Part shown: in pieces, positions 9,254 through 17,489 of the stretch | How the letters are laid out: the number at the start of each line of letters is the position of its first letter | Position numbering within the stretch: position 1 is the stretch's first letter | DNA from: Dyadobacter sp. SG02 | GTDB lineage: Bacteria > Bacteroidota > Bacteroidia > Cytophagales > Spirosomataceae | NCBI RefSeq assembly: GCF_900109045.1 | Contig: NZ_FNYL01000011.1 | Span: 124,001-188,000 of the forward strand | Direction: 5' to 3' | DNA: 64,000 bases | Position numbers and translations under genes: made by a program | Notes under the pieces: model-generated | What the model was told of the DNA's origin: nothing | Seen by the model: the letters and a program-made list of their open reading frames with translations, nothing else | Database searches by the model: none

Positions 9254-11104
9254 TTACCAGACTTCGTTGGGGACGAAATTTTTCATTTTGTACATATCCT
9301 CCGTGTTGAACGGGAGATAGTACATGGCTTCTTTCCAGCGCGTCTGGCGATCGGCCGAGAGCGGCATGCGGGTATATTTGAAGCCCGTCGGGTGAGTAGT
9401 GCTCACAGCAACCTTCTCCACATCAACGCGGTAGAGCGTGCCACCCATTACTTTGGGAGCGTCTTTCCAGCGGCGGATATCGTGGTAGTAATGCCCGCCC
9501 TCGAAGCACAGCTCAACGGTACGCTCGTTCTTAATGCGGTCGCGGAACTTGTCTTTGGTCGTTGCGTACGCGGGCAACACGTTCGGCATGCCGGCACGTG
9601 TACGTATACGATTGAGCGCTTGCAAGGCCGTCATGGATGCGCCCGGCGCAATGCCGTTCGGACCGTAAGCCTCATTGGCGGCTTCGGCGTAGTTGAGGTA
9701 CAGCTCACCGAGGCGTATGAGCGGGTCGGTGTATTGCGGCGTCGTCTTGTTGTTCACGCTCTGTTCTCCCCAGGTTTTGCGCTCATAGTAGCCGGTCCGC
9801 GTAATGCCCGCGTAGGATTGGTCGAGCAATTGGCCGTAAATGGCGGCGCCGTCTTTGGTTTCGTAGTAGATTTTGGCATTACCGTAGCCCGGTACCGGCG
9901 CAGTATTGTAGATTATATCAATGTAAAAACGCGGGTCGCGGTCTTTGTAAGGATCCTGCTCGCTGTAATGTCCGGCTGCCGTGGCGGCCTGGCGGTCGGC
10001 CGGGGTGTTCAAAGGCTCTCCCCATTTGGTTTCGAACTTATCGACCGTGTTCTGCGTGGGGCATTCACCCGACCAGCCTGTTTTACCTCCCCCGAAAACG
10101 CCGTTCATCTGGCCATTCAGGTCGCCGTTGTTATAGGGTTTCGTGCCGGCATACCATGCCCATAGCTGCTCGTTGGAATAGGTGGTACCAATGTAATTTT
10201 TTTTGTAATCGTCGAGCGAGAGCAGCTCATAGCCATACCTTTCTGCGATCTGGATCGCTTCCCAGTTGGCTTTCGCGGCATCTTCCCAGTCGATATTGCC
10301 CTTTTCGTTGTTCAACGGACTGGCCGCGTACAGCAGCGCACGCGCCTTGAATGCCTTGGCAGCCACCCCGGTAGGGCGTTTTTGTTCGGGGTTGTTCAAA
10401 TGCCCCGCCACGCCCGGACCCGGGTCGCGGCGCATGAGGTCGGCTTGCTCGAAATACATCGCGGCCGAATCCATATCCATCGCAATGCGCACCAATGTCT
10501 CGCGTTTCGAAAGCCGCGGGATGTCCCATTCATCGTCCTGGTCCATCACGGTGGTCAGGTAAGGCATAGGCCCCCACAACCTGAAAAGCTCGAAATGCGC
10601 GAATGCACGAATGAAATGCGCCTGGCCCTTGAAATCGTTGATATCCACCTGGCTGGCGTCTTTCAGCATGCCGATGTTTTTCAATGCCGTGTTGCATTTA
10701 CGGATAATGTAAAACATCGAACCGAGGATCGGCCGGCGTTGCGGGTCGTAAGTCATTTTGTTGATAATCGCCGAAATCTGCCCGGCTTTGATCACCTGGG
10801 CATCCATCACCCGGCCCATATCGCTCATATCCGTGAGTGCTTCCAGGGTGTACTTCTGGTCCCAGAAATCGAAATAGAGGGAATAGCCGTTCTTGATATT
10901 GTAGGGGCGCCAGGTGGTACCGTCCAGCCTGTTGCCTTCATAAATATCATCGAAGTACTTTTTGAAGTTTTCGTATTTGGAAAAAACATCGTCGGGAGTG
11001 AGCCCCGACTCTGGTGCCTTGTCGAGATAGTCTTCCACGCACGAACCGAGAAGCAAAATCAACAGCACCGGTACACAAAGTATCGTAATGAATCTTTTCA
11101 TCAT
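9254..11104 (-). CDS. SusD/RagB-family nutrient-binding outer membrane lipoprotein (first pair)
   Basis: A SusD homologue of about 616 residues from the MMKRFITILC start. A longer in-frame start exists at 11140, but it would overlap the upstream SusC and precede the signal peptide. The lipobox is LLLGSC. Family features include QAHFIRAFAHFELFRLWGPMPY, YLNYAEAANEAYGPNG and the C-terminal DRIKNERTVELCFEGGHYYHDIRRWKDA. It starts 13 bases after the SusC stop, the usual SusC-SusD pairing. It is only moderately similar to the second SusD (4267-6063), so the two pairs look divergent rather than freshly duplicated. Confidence 0.95.
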   Translation of the reverse strand: MMKRFITILCVPVLLILLLGSCVEDYLDKAPESGLTPDDVFSKYENFKKYFDDIYEGNRLDGTTWRPYNIKNGYSLYFDFWDQKYTLEALTDMSDMGRVMDAQVIKAGQISAIINKMTYDPQRRPILGSMFYIIRKCNTALKNIGMLKDASQVDINDFKGQAHFIRAFAHFELFRLWGPMPYLTTVMDQDDEWDIPRLSKRETLVRIAMDMDSAAMYFEQADLMRRDPGPGVAGHLNNPEQKRPTGVAAKAFKARALLYAASPLNNEKGNIDWEDAAKANWEAIQIAERYGYELLSLDDYKKNYIGTTYSNEQLWAWYAGTKPYNNGDLNGQMNGVFGGGKTGWSGECPTQNTVDKFETKWGEPLNTPADRQAATAAGHYSEQDPYKDRDPRFYIDIIYNTAPVPGYGNAKIYYETKDGAAIYGQLLDQSYAGITRTGYYERKTWGEQSVNNKTTPQYTDPLIRLGELYLNYAEAANEAYGPNGIAPGASMTALQALNRIRTRAGMPNVLPAYATTKDKFRDRIKNERTVELCFEGGHYYHDIRRWKDAPKVMGGTLYRVDVEKVAVSTTHPTGFKYTRMPLSADRQTRWKEAMYYLPFNTEDMYKMKNFVPNEVW

Positions 11105-11117
11105 CAGTTGGTTTGGG

Positions 11118-14100
11118 TTAGAATGCAGCCCTGATGGCAAACTTCACAGTGGTCATTTGCGGGTAAAAACCCTGGTTAAAATCTTTCCTTTCCGGGTCAC
11201 CCTCGATGAGCTTGGTGAACGTCCAAAGGTTATTGCCGGTCACGAAAAACACGAGGTTCGAAGTCCCGATCACGCGTCGGAGGAACTTGGAATTGAATGT
11301 ATAGGAAGCATAAACCTCTCTCAATCTCAGATAGTTGGATTTACGCCAGAACCGGTTTTCAATCATGATATCGAATCCCCTGTCGGCCTCGCCGCCACCC
11401 CAGAAAAGGTTATCGGTGCTACCGCCGCCCGAGTAATGCAATGTGGCGTGGTTGGCGCCGGGGTTGGTAGGCGTCCAGTAGTCGAGCTGCGAGGCGTGTA
11501 CGCGCCAGTCGCCTTTGATGAACTCCACCTCGTAAGGCTGGTTGAACTCCACATATTTGCCCACATTACCCTGGAACATGAAGTTGAAATCGAATTTTTT
11601 CCAGGTAAAACCGGCTGAAAACGAATAGGTGATCGGCGGGTAGTCCGAGCCGGGAATGGGGTATTTATCGAGGTTGGTCACCTTCCCGTCGCCATTGTAG
11701 TCCAGAAATTTGTAATCGCCCACATTCAGTTTTTGCAGGTCGATGGCCGAAACGTTGTTATGGATGTCATCTACGGAAGTATAATAGCCGCTGCCGGTCA
11801 GCTCCACCCCGCTCAGCTGCGCGCCCAGCGGCTTCCCTGCCGCTTTCTGGTAGTCGAATGCATAGGGCAGATCGTCTTTGAACAGGATGCGGTTCTCATT
11901 AAACCCGAAAATACCTTTTACAAAATAGTTCAGGCCCGAAGCCGTGTGGTTGCGGTATTCCGTTTCGATCTCGATGCCATGTTTTTTCAACCTGCCGAGG
12001 TTCAATTCCTTGAATGAATTACCCACCAGCATGGTTACGCTCTGTGGGATCAGCAGCATTTTCTTACGTTTTTCGTCGAAAAGGTCAATGCCGAATGTAA
12101 AGGTATCGTTCCAGAGCCCGAGCTCGATCCCGAAGTCGCGTTTGCGCGCTTCCTCCCATTGCGAAACGAGGTTCGGGCCGAGGTCCTCGTGAATGTAGCC
12201 CGAATTATCCTTGAAAAAGTCGCTTAAATACAGCCAGCGGTTGTCGGCGATATCGCTCCCCACCTTGCCGTCCGAATAGCGGAGTTTCAGTTTGCTGATC
12301 CAGGGAATGCGGTCTTTGAAAAACTTTTCCTCGGAAACCACCCAGCCCAGCGCGCCCGACGGGAAGAACCCGTACCGGTTGCCCGGCGCGAAACGTTCGG
12401 AGCCGGTGTAGCCGACGTTCAGTTCGAGCAGGTATTTGTTGGCATAATCATAAGTACCGCGGCTCACAAGTCCCTGGTTGTAATAGGGAAACTCGATGGT
12501 TTTGTCCTTCTGCTGCCGGTTCACGAGCACGAGCCCGGTTACGCTATGTTTGCCGAAAGCCCGGTTGTAGCTGGCCGAGAGTTCATAGTAAAAATCTTTG
12601 TAATAATCGCCTTCCAGCTCGCCCACATTGATATCCAGCGGCGATTGCTCGAAAACCTCGTTCCCCTGCCCCGCCCTGAACCACGGATTTTCCTCGGTAC
12701 CGATCTTGTCGTAATTCAGTTGGTATTCGGGAAATGAATAGCTTGCCGTGAGCGAGCGATTGCGGTAATAGGTGCTCATGGACACTTTTCCCTTCACCGA
12801 CAACCCTTTGGTGATCGCATCGAGTTTCTGATCGAGGATGAGGTCGGTAAAAAGCTTCGAATCCAGGTATCGGTTGAAAGACCCCTGGTTCATGGAAGTG
12901 TATGGGTTACCCGTAAACTCTCCGAAGTTCATCGCGAGGCGGTCGCCGGTAGCACCCGGGTAATCGGGATCGGGTACTTGTTCGAGCACCCAGGCCGGGA
13001 AATAGGCCGGGTAGCGCGAAGGACCGGTCGAATATAAATTCCTCCACGGCGAGCTGTTGGGCTGATTTTTAATACCGGTCTCGCCGCCTACGTTCAGCGT
13101 CAATGTGGTGTTGCGTGTCAGGTTGAAATCGATGTTGGTGCGGTAGTTGAACCGGTTGTACCAGTAGCGGGTATCGTCGTAACCTTTGTGATAAGCCTTG
13201 AAAAAATCGCCCTGGTAAGTATAGCCGAGCGAGGCGAAATACTTGATGAAGTTGGTACCGCCCGAAACGTTGAAGTTGGCATTCGCATTGGTGGCAAACG
13301 GCTTCGTCATCGTATCGAACCAGTTCACGTCCGGGTAGCGCAGGCTGTTGAGCGGCGTCGACGGGTTACGGTATTCATTCAAAGCATATTGCGGAATGAG
13401 GTCCGTGAACTGCTGGCCGTTCATCAATGCCTGATTGTACATCGACATCGTCTGGTAAGAACTGATGTGGTCCGGAATGCGGGTCGCTTTCGCGAGACCG
13501 TAAGAGCCGGTAAAATCCAGCTTCGGCTTACCGATCGTGCCGCGTTTCGTGGTGACGATAATTACCCCATTGGCCCCTTTTGCCCCAAAAACGGCCGTGG
13601 CCGATGCGTCTTTCAATACCGAAATGGTGGCGATCTCGTTCGGGTCCATATCGCGGAAGTCGCGCTCCACGCCATCTACCATGACCAGCGGCTGCGAACC
13701 GTTCCAGCTCGAAAGACCGCGGATGATGATCTCCGAATGGTCGCTTCCCGGCTCGCCGCTTTGCTGCATCGTGAGCACGCCCGAGAGCTTACCCGCGAGC
13801 GCATTCGTGACGTTGGATGTACCCGCGCGCATGAGGGCTTTGTTGTCGACCTGCGAGATCGCCCCTACCACACTCTCCTTGCGCTGCGTGCCGTAGCCCA
13901 CCACGACCAGCTCATCCAATGCCTTGTTTTCAGGTATCAGTTTCACGTCCAGCGACCGGCGGCCTGCCACCTGTATTTCCTGCGATACGTATCCTATATA
14001 GCTGAATACCAATACAGAAGCATTATTGGTAACCGTGATTTTGTATTTACCATCGGTATCCGTCGAGAGGCCGTTGAGTGTCCCTTTCTCAACCACGTTC

Positions 14101-14690
14101 ACGCCCGGCAGGCCATTACCGTTTTCGTCGCGGATCACTCCGGCCACGGTCACGGTCAGCGAAGCGATAGCATTGTCCATGACCTCGCGCAGGCGTTGGG
14201 CGTGATAGGCCTCCATCGATTCCGTGAACGCCTCCCGCTTCCCCGCCGCCGAGGATTTGAATACCGACGTTCCGTTCAGCACCTCGGTAACCGCGTGCTT
14301 TTTGGCATTGGACACATAAATGGTTTCGTTGACCCTGCTGAAACTCAGGCTCGTTTCCTGCGAAATGTGCCTGAGCAACTTGCCCACGCTCGCTTGCGGG
14401 AAGTTGAGGTCAACCGTCTTGTCCCGTACAAGTTTGTGATCGTACTGGAAATTGAAATTGGTTTTGTCGTTGATCACCACAAAGGCATCTTCCAGCGGCA
14501 CGTTGTGCAGATCGATGGAAATGTAGATTTTCTCAATGCTCTGCTCCTGGGCCTTACCGTCGGAAGCCGATAGCAAACCCGCGAAAATGCATTGCAAAAC
14601 CGTCCCGATAAGCGCATACCTAGACATCGCTACAATTTGTCGTAGTAGTTTATATTGCATATTTTTGATCGTTTTGGATTTCACGTTCAT
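11118..14690 (-). CDS. SusC/RagA-family receptor with N-terminal STN signalling domain
   Basis: A 1190-residue TonB-dependent transducer. After the signal peptide an STN domain spans about residues 52-127, the part that contacts a FecR anti-sigma factor in the periplasm. There follow an unusual linker of about 50 residues, a carboxypeptidase-regulatory-like domain (about 180-255), a TonB-box-like ELVVVGYGTQ (about 260-269), the plug (PLVMVDGVERDFRDMDPN, LKDASATAVFGAKGANG) and the barrel. STN plus an adjacent FecR and ECF sigma is the FecA-FecR-FecI logic: substrate binding outside releases the sigma factor inside. Two starts are possible (MNVKSK at 14690 or MQYKLL at 14660). The gene follows fecR after 129 bases and precedes its SusD by 13 bases. 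Confidence 0.95.
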   Translation of the reverse strand: MNVKSKTIKNMQYKLLRQIVAMSRYALIGTVLQCIFAGLLSASDGKAQEQSIEKIYISIDLHNVPLEDAFVVINDKTNFNFQYDHKLVRDKTVDLNFPQASVGKLLRHISQETSLSFSRVNETIYVSNAKKHAVTEVLNGTSVFKSSAAGKREAFTESMEAYHAQRLREVMDNAIASLTVTVAGVIRDENGNGLPGVNVVEKGTLNGLSTDTDGKYKITVTNNASVLVFSYIGYVSQEIQVAGRRSLDVKLIPENKALDELVVVGYGTQRKESVVGAISQVDNKALMRAGTSNVTNALAGKLSGVLTMQQSGEPGSDHSEIIIRGLSSWNGSQPLVMVDGVERDFRDMDPNEIATISVLKDASATAVFGAKGANGVIIVTTKRGTIGKPKLDFTGSYGLAKATRIPDHISSYQTMSMYNQALMNGQQFTDLIPQYALNEYRNPSTPLNSLRYPDVNWFDTMTKPFATNANANFNVSGGTNFIKYFASLGYTYQGDFFKAYHKGYDDTRYWYNRFNYRTNIDFNLTRNTTLTLNVGGETGIKNQPNSSPWRNLYSTGPSRYPAYFPAWVLEQVPDPDYPGATGDRLAMNFGEFTGNPYTSMNQGSFNRYLDSKLFTDLILDQKLDAITKGLSVKGKVSMSTYYRNRSLTASYSFPEYQLNYDKIGTEENPWFRAGQGNEVFEQSPLDINVGELEGDYYKDFYYELSASYNRAFGKHSVTGLVLVNRQQKDKTIEFPYYNQGLVSRGTYDYANKYLLELNVGYTGSERFAPGNRYGFFPSGALGWVVSEEKFFKDRIPWISKLKLRYSDGKVGSDIADNRWLYLSDFFKDNSGYIHEDLGPNLVSQWEEARKRDFGIELGLWNDTFTFGIDLFDEKRKKMLLIPQSVTMLVGNSFKELNLGRLKKHGIEIETEYRNHTASGLNYFVKGIFGFNENRILFKDDLPYAFDYQKAAGKPLGAQLSGVELTGSGYYTSVDDIHNNVSAIDLQKLNVGDYKFLDYNGDGKVTNLDKYPIPGSDYPPITYSFSAGFTWKKFDFNFMFQGNVGKYVEFNQPYEVEFIKGDWRVHASQLDYWTPTNPGANHATLHYSGGGSTDNLFWGGGEADRGFDIMIENRFWRKSNYLRLREVYASYTFNSKFLRRVIGTSNLVFFVTGNNLWTFTKLIEGDPERKDFNQGFYPQMTTVKFAIRAAF

Positions 14691-14753
14691 GACACGTGGC
14701 TTTCTCCGTTACCTGATTGAGCGCCAACTCCTAGCACGGGAAAGTCACACGGA

Positions 14754-14777
14754 CCGGTAATCAGCAATGGTTACCGG
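14754..14777. promoter_or_regulatory. Stem-loop in the leader of the STN-SusC gene
   Basis: CCGGTAA (14754-14760) and TTACCGG (14771-14777) form a perfect 7-bp stem with a 10-base loop in the 129-base gap between fecR and susC. A T-run follows it only on the plus strand, where no gene ends. For the minus-strand transcript it would therefore be a leader structure or processing site rather than a terminator. Confidence 0.35.
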
Positions 14778-14819
14778 CTCTTTTTTCAGGAGGTATCAGA
14801 CCGCATAGGCTGGTTTCGG

Positions 14820-15878
14820 TTATTGAAGTTTTACAATGCTATCGTTCACTTTGTATGAAAACCGGTTGGGATAACTCATTACCCCGAGAATATAGTCGAG
14901 TGGTTTCTCCTGAAACTTCCCGCTGAACCGCCAGTCGGCATCCATGCGCACGCCCGGCGCCACTTCGAATTTCACGCCATACCAGCGTTCGAGTTTGAGG
15001 ATGGTCGATTTGAAGTCCGACTTCTGGAAGTACAGCATACCGTCTTTCCAGCCGATCTGCTCTTTTTCGTCGTAAGTGCTCACAATGAGCTCGCCCGCTT
15101 CCTGCTGGAAAGTCGCCATTTCGCTTTTGCTCAGGAACACGCAGGCATTCTGGTCTTCGGAGCCTATTCTGGCATTTACCTTCACTTTGCCGCTCACTAC
15201 GGCCACCTGCACGGCTTTGTTTTCGGGATAGGCGCGGATGTTGAACGAGGTACCCAGCACCTTGGTCACCACATCGCCGGTGGTGATCACAAAAGCAGCT
15301 TTTTCGTTCCGGACCACATCGAAGAACGCTTCACCGGTGAGGGTTACTTTCCGGATATTTCCTTCAAATGCTTCTGGGTAGGAAATTGCCGAGCCCGCAT
15401 TGAGCGTCACGCGGGTACCGTCCGGGAGCACGAGCTTCCGTTGCTGTCCGTTGGCCGTCTTGCTTTCCACGGGTGCATATGCGGAAGCGGGCGCCTGGTG
15501 GTTGGTCAGATACCGGTTCGCGAGAAAAAACGCGCCCGTAAGCACGCATGCGGCCGCCAGAAGCTTGAACACCCGGCGCAAGCCGAGGCGTCGGGGCGGA
15601 TCAGCCACCGTTTTCTGAACGTCCGAAACGGCGATGGACGATTCGAGCCGCTTCCATTGCTGCTCGATGTCGTACGCGGGGACAGGCTTTCCCTGGAAAT
15701 GCAGGGCAAGAACGATCTTTCGGGCTTTTTCAATTTCGGGGTGGCGGGACGGATTGGCTTGAAGCCAATGCTCCCACTGATGGTCATTTTCGGGGGCGGT
15801 GCCGTTGAGCCACGCGCGGAAGTCGTCGTCGAGGACGAAATCTTTGTAGCTAAACTGGTCGTATTTTTGCGCGTCCAA
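14820..15878 (-). CDS. FecR-family anti-sigma factor (DUF4974)
   Basis: A 352-residue inner-membrane anti-sigma factor or sigma regulator. Residues 1-85 are a cytoplasmic sigma-binding region with the WEHW...KAR...W pattern. One transmembrane helix lies at about 104-121. The periplasmic FecR domain includes LVLPDGTRVTLNAGSAISYP and VTLTGEAFFDV. A DUF4974 domain fills the C-terminus and is predicted to meet the STN domain of the receptor. It lies between its sigma factor (84 bases upstream) and the STN-SusC gene, the classic order. The intergenic stretch 15879-15962 is AT-rich, with no matching ECF motif. Confidence 0.93.
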   Translation of the reverse strand: MDAQKYDQFSYKDFVLDDDFRAWLNGTAPENDHQWEHWLQANPSRHPEIEKARKIVLALHFQGKPVPAYDIEQQWKRLESSIAVSDVQKTVADPPRRLGLRRVFKLLAAACVLTGAFFLANRYLTNHQAPASAYAPVESKTANGQQRKLVLPDGTRVTLNAGSAISYPEAFEGNIRKVTLTGEAFFDVVRNEKAAFVITTGDVVTKVLGTSFNIRAYPENKAVQVAVVSGKVKVNARIGSEDQNACVFLSKSEMATFQQEAGELIVSTYDEKEQIGWKDGMLYFQKSDFKSTILKLERWYGVKFEVAPGVRMDADWRFSGKFQEKPLDYILGVMSYPNRFSYKVNDSIVKLQ

Positions 15879-15962
15879 TAGGATAATATTTATTCTTTAC
15901 TTTGATAAAGCCAGAATAAATACCGAGTGACCCTCGACCAGTGAATTTTTTTATAAAAATTT

Positions 15963-16667
15963 TTACATAAACTCCTTAATAACTTCTACGCCCTCTCCCA
16001 CGACGCTCCCGGCACCTAGTAAGGTCATGTAAACGCTCAGCACAAACGGCACGTCGCGGCCCTGCGGCGCGAGTTCTTCATTCAACGCGTCCAGTGCTTT
16101 GTAAATGAGTTTGTATACGGCACGGGTGGAGATATTCATGATCAGCGCGATCTCTCCGAACGACTGATCGTTGTAGAACCGGAGGTACAATGCCTCTTTC
16201 TGCCGCGCAGGCAGGTTTTGTATCGCATTCTGAAGGAAAATCACATTCTCCTTCAACGTCTGGTCGCGGATCATCTTCATCTCCACAGACAATTCTACGT
16301 GAAACAGCGAATCGTCGTCTTCAAGCGCGACCGTCATCGGATTGGATTTTGCCCTTTTGAGGATCAGGCGGCGGAGCGACGCCAGCAAATAATTCCGGAT
16401 GGAATCCGAGTTCCCGAGAAACGATTTCCGCTCCCAGATATTCATGAACAATATCTGAATGCAATCTTTCACTTCCTCGTTGTCCTTATTGAACCGCAGC
16501 CCATAGTTGAGCAGCGATGGGTAGTAATGCCTGAATATCTGTTCGAAAGCTTCGCCGCTTCCTGCCCTCAGCATATCCCAGAGTGGAGCCGCGGGTGCGG
16601 CAGGTCCGGGAGCGGCAGGTTCGGAATGGCTTTGTTTCAGGTTGTTAGTCAGGTTTATAGCTTCCAT
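15963..16667 (-). CDS. FecI-like ECF RNA polymerase sigma factor
   Basis: A 234-residue sigma-70 family ECF factor. Region 2 is at about 38-105 (FEQIFRHYYPSLLNYGLRF, DCIQILFMNIWE) and region 4 at about 145-196 (LPARQKEALYLRFYNDQSF, GEIALIMNISTRAVYKLIYK). It is longer than the usual 180-200 residues: an Ala/Pro-rich stretch precedes region 2 and a partly hydrophobic extension of about 36 residues follows region 4. It probably drives the SusCD operon and its own promoter, which carries the predicted ECF site at 16741-16767. Cognate partners are the FecR directly downstream and possibly the short anti-sigma-like protein directly upstream. Confidence 0.93.
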   Translation of the reverse strand: MEAINLTNNLKQSHSEPAAPGPAAPAAPLWDMLRAGSGEAFEQIFRHYYPSLLNYGLRFNKDNEEVKDCIQILFMNIWERKSFLGNSDSIRNYLLASLRRLILKRAKSNPMTVALEDDDSLFHVELSVEMKMIRDQTLKENVIFLQNAIQNLPARQKEALYLRFYNDQSFGEIALIMNISTRAVYKLIYKALDALNEELAPQGRDVPFVLSVYMTLLGAGSVVGEGVEVIKEFM

Positions 16668-16740
16668 GTTCGCTGAGATTGGCTAGTTGTCGGTTCAGGC
16701 AACCCATCGGCAGTATGTAACTGCATAATGATTTCTAGGT

Positions 16741-16767
16741 GACGCGGATTTCCCCTACCACCCTTAA
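16741..16767 (-). promoter_or_regulatory. Predicted ECF-sigma promoter of the sigma/FecR/SusC operon
   Basis: On the minus strand: AAGGGTGG, 14 bases, GTC (GTC complement at 16741-16743). A transcription start near 16733 would leave a leader of about 66 bases. Spacing is identical to the three sister sites; the core is closest to the one at 2814. This suggests positive autoregulation of the sigma gene. Confidence 0.45.
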
Positions 16768-16824
16768 AAAAGTCAATATTTTTCAGGAAATAATAAAATC
16801 AGCAATGAGGAAGGTGTTGGGGGC

Positions 16825-17211
16825 TCAGTGGTTGCCCAATATAAAGTAAAAGATAAAAAGCAGGAATGTTACCGACATCAGGATGAGGACGATATTGCCT
16901 GCCGAAAGGCCGGCGGCGGGTCCGTCGTGCGTATTTTTTCGCGTGTCGCGGTCGCCCATGATGTCGAGCGAACTCATAATACGGCCCCAGATCGAGTTTA
17001 CATCCTGACCGGAAAGGCCGTCGGGCTTCCAGTCGGAGGCGATCAGCACCAGTTCGCGGGCTTTGGCCACGGTATCTTTCTGCGCGGGGTATTTAAGGAT
17101 CCAGTTTTCCCAAAAAGAGCGGATAGGCGGATCATCAGGAAACCGTACCCATCTTATGAAGAGGTTTTCCATCGCCAACTCCTCAGCCGATAACTCTGAA
17201 AACGGTTTCAT
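16825..17211 (-). CDS. Truncated FecR-like membrane protein: sigma-binding domain plus one TM helix
   Basis: A 128-residue protein whose first 85 residues align by eye with the cytoplasmic part of the FecR encoded at 14820-15878. Shared features include FWENWILKYPAQ versus QWEHWLQANPSR, KARELVL versus KARKIVL, and a W-x-R-(I/L)-x-SS element. A hydrophobic helix at about 105-125 follows and the protein ends three residues later, so the whole periplasmic FecR/DUF4974 part is absent. It lies just upstream of the sigma gene, with its own TAnnTTTG box. A membrane-tethered anti-sigma factor that cannot hear the outer-membrane receptor is the simplest reading. It could instead be a decaying fecR duplicate, but the frame is clean. 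Confidence 0.7.
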   Translation of the reverse strand: MKPFSELSAEELAMENLFIRWVRFPDDPPIRSFWENWILKYPAQKDTVAKARELVLIASDWKPDGLSGQDVNSIWGRIMSSLDIMGDRDTRKNTHDGPAAGLSAGNIVLILMSVTFLLFIFYFILGNH

Positions 17212-17242
17212 CGATATTAGTAGATTGAATTTCAGGGCCTAT

Positions 17243-17263
17243 CAAACTTAAATCCGGATTTAA
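17243..17263 (-). promoter_or_regulatory. Promoter box and 16-bp perfect palindrome before the short anti-sigma-like gene
   Basis: The complement of 17243-17250 is TAAGTTTG, an exact match to the Bacteroidetes -7 form TAnnTTTG, about 32 bases before the start codon. It overlaps TTAAATCCGGATTTAA (17248-17263), a perfect 16-bp palindrome placed where a repressor would block the promoter. No good -33 TTG is present. Confidence 0.45.
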
Positions 17264-17442
17264 ATCATATCCGGTATTATATGTTTGTTAAACTTTATGT
17301 CTAAAAAAGGAGGCGTTTCAGGGTTTATACTCACTTTTCAAGTCGTTAGAAAATTTTTTCAAAAAAAGCCATCCTGTACTGTGGGGTACCTCGAAATTTG
17401 GAATATGCAGAGACGTAGTGACTTAATTTCAAAGCAACTGTG

Positions 17443-17450
17443 TACCTTTG
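17443..17450 (+). promoter_or_regulatory. Predicted promoter -7 box of alaS
   Basis: TACCTTTG matches the Bacteroidetes housekeeping -7 consensus TAnnTTTG exactly, 40 bases before the alaS start. The expected -33 TTG is not evident. Confidence 0.5.
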
Positions 17451-17489
17451 CGGCAAATTTCATGATGATATAGTACCAAAACAGACACA

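Noticed and set aside
13188-14573. A 461-codon open frame on the plus strand inside the STN-SusC gene
   Set aside because: Pure antisense shadow of a clear receptor gene; composition is His/Arg/Val-rich with no domain, typical of reverse-frame translation of GC-biased codons.
14752-14778. Possible fifth ECF site before the STN-SusC gene (CGGTAACC, 14 bases, GTC)
   Set aside because: The core deviates (CGGTAACC instead of AGGGTRR) and the match comes from a local hairpin; the gene is probably expressed from the sigma promoter upstream.
15914-15934. AGGGTCA upstream of the first fecR as another ECF site
   Set aside because: At 14 bases distance the sequence is TGG, not GTC.
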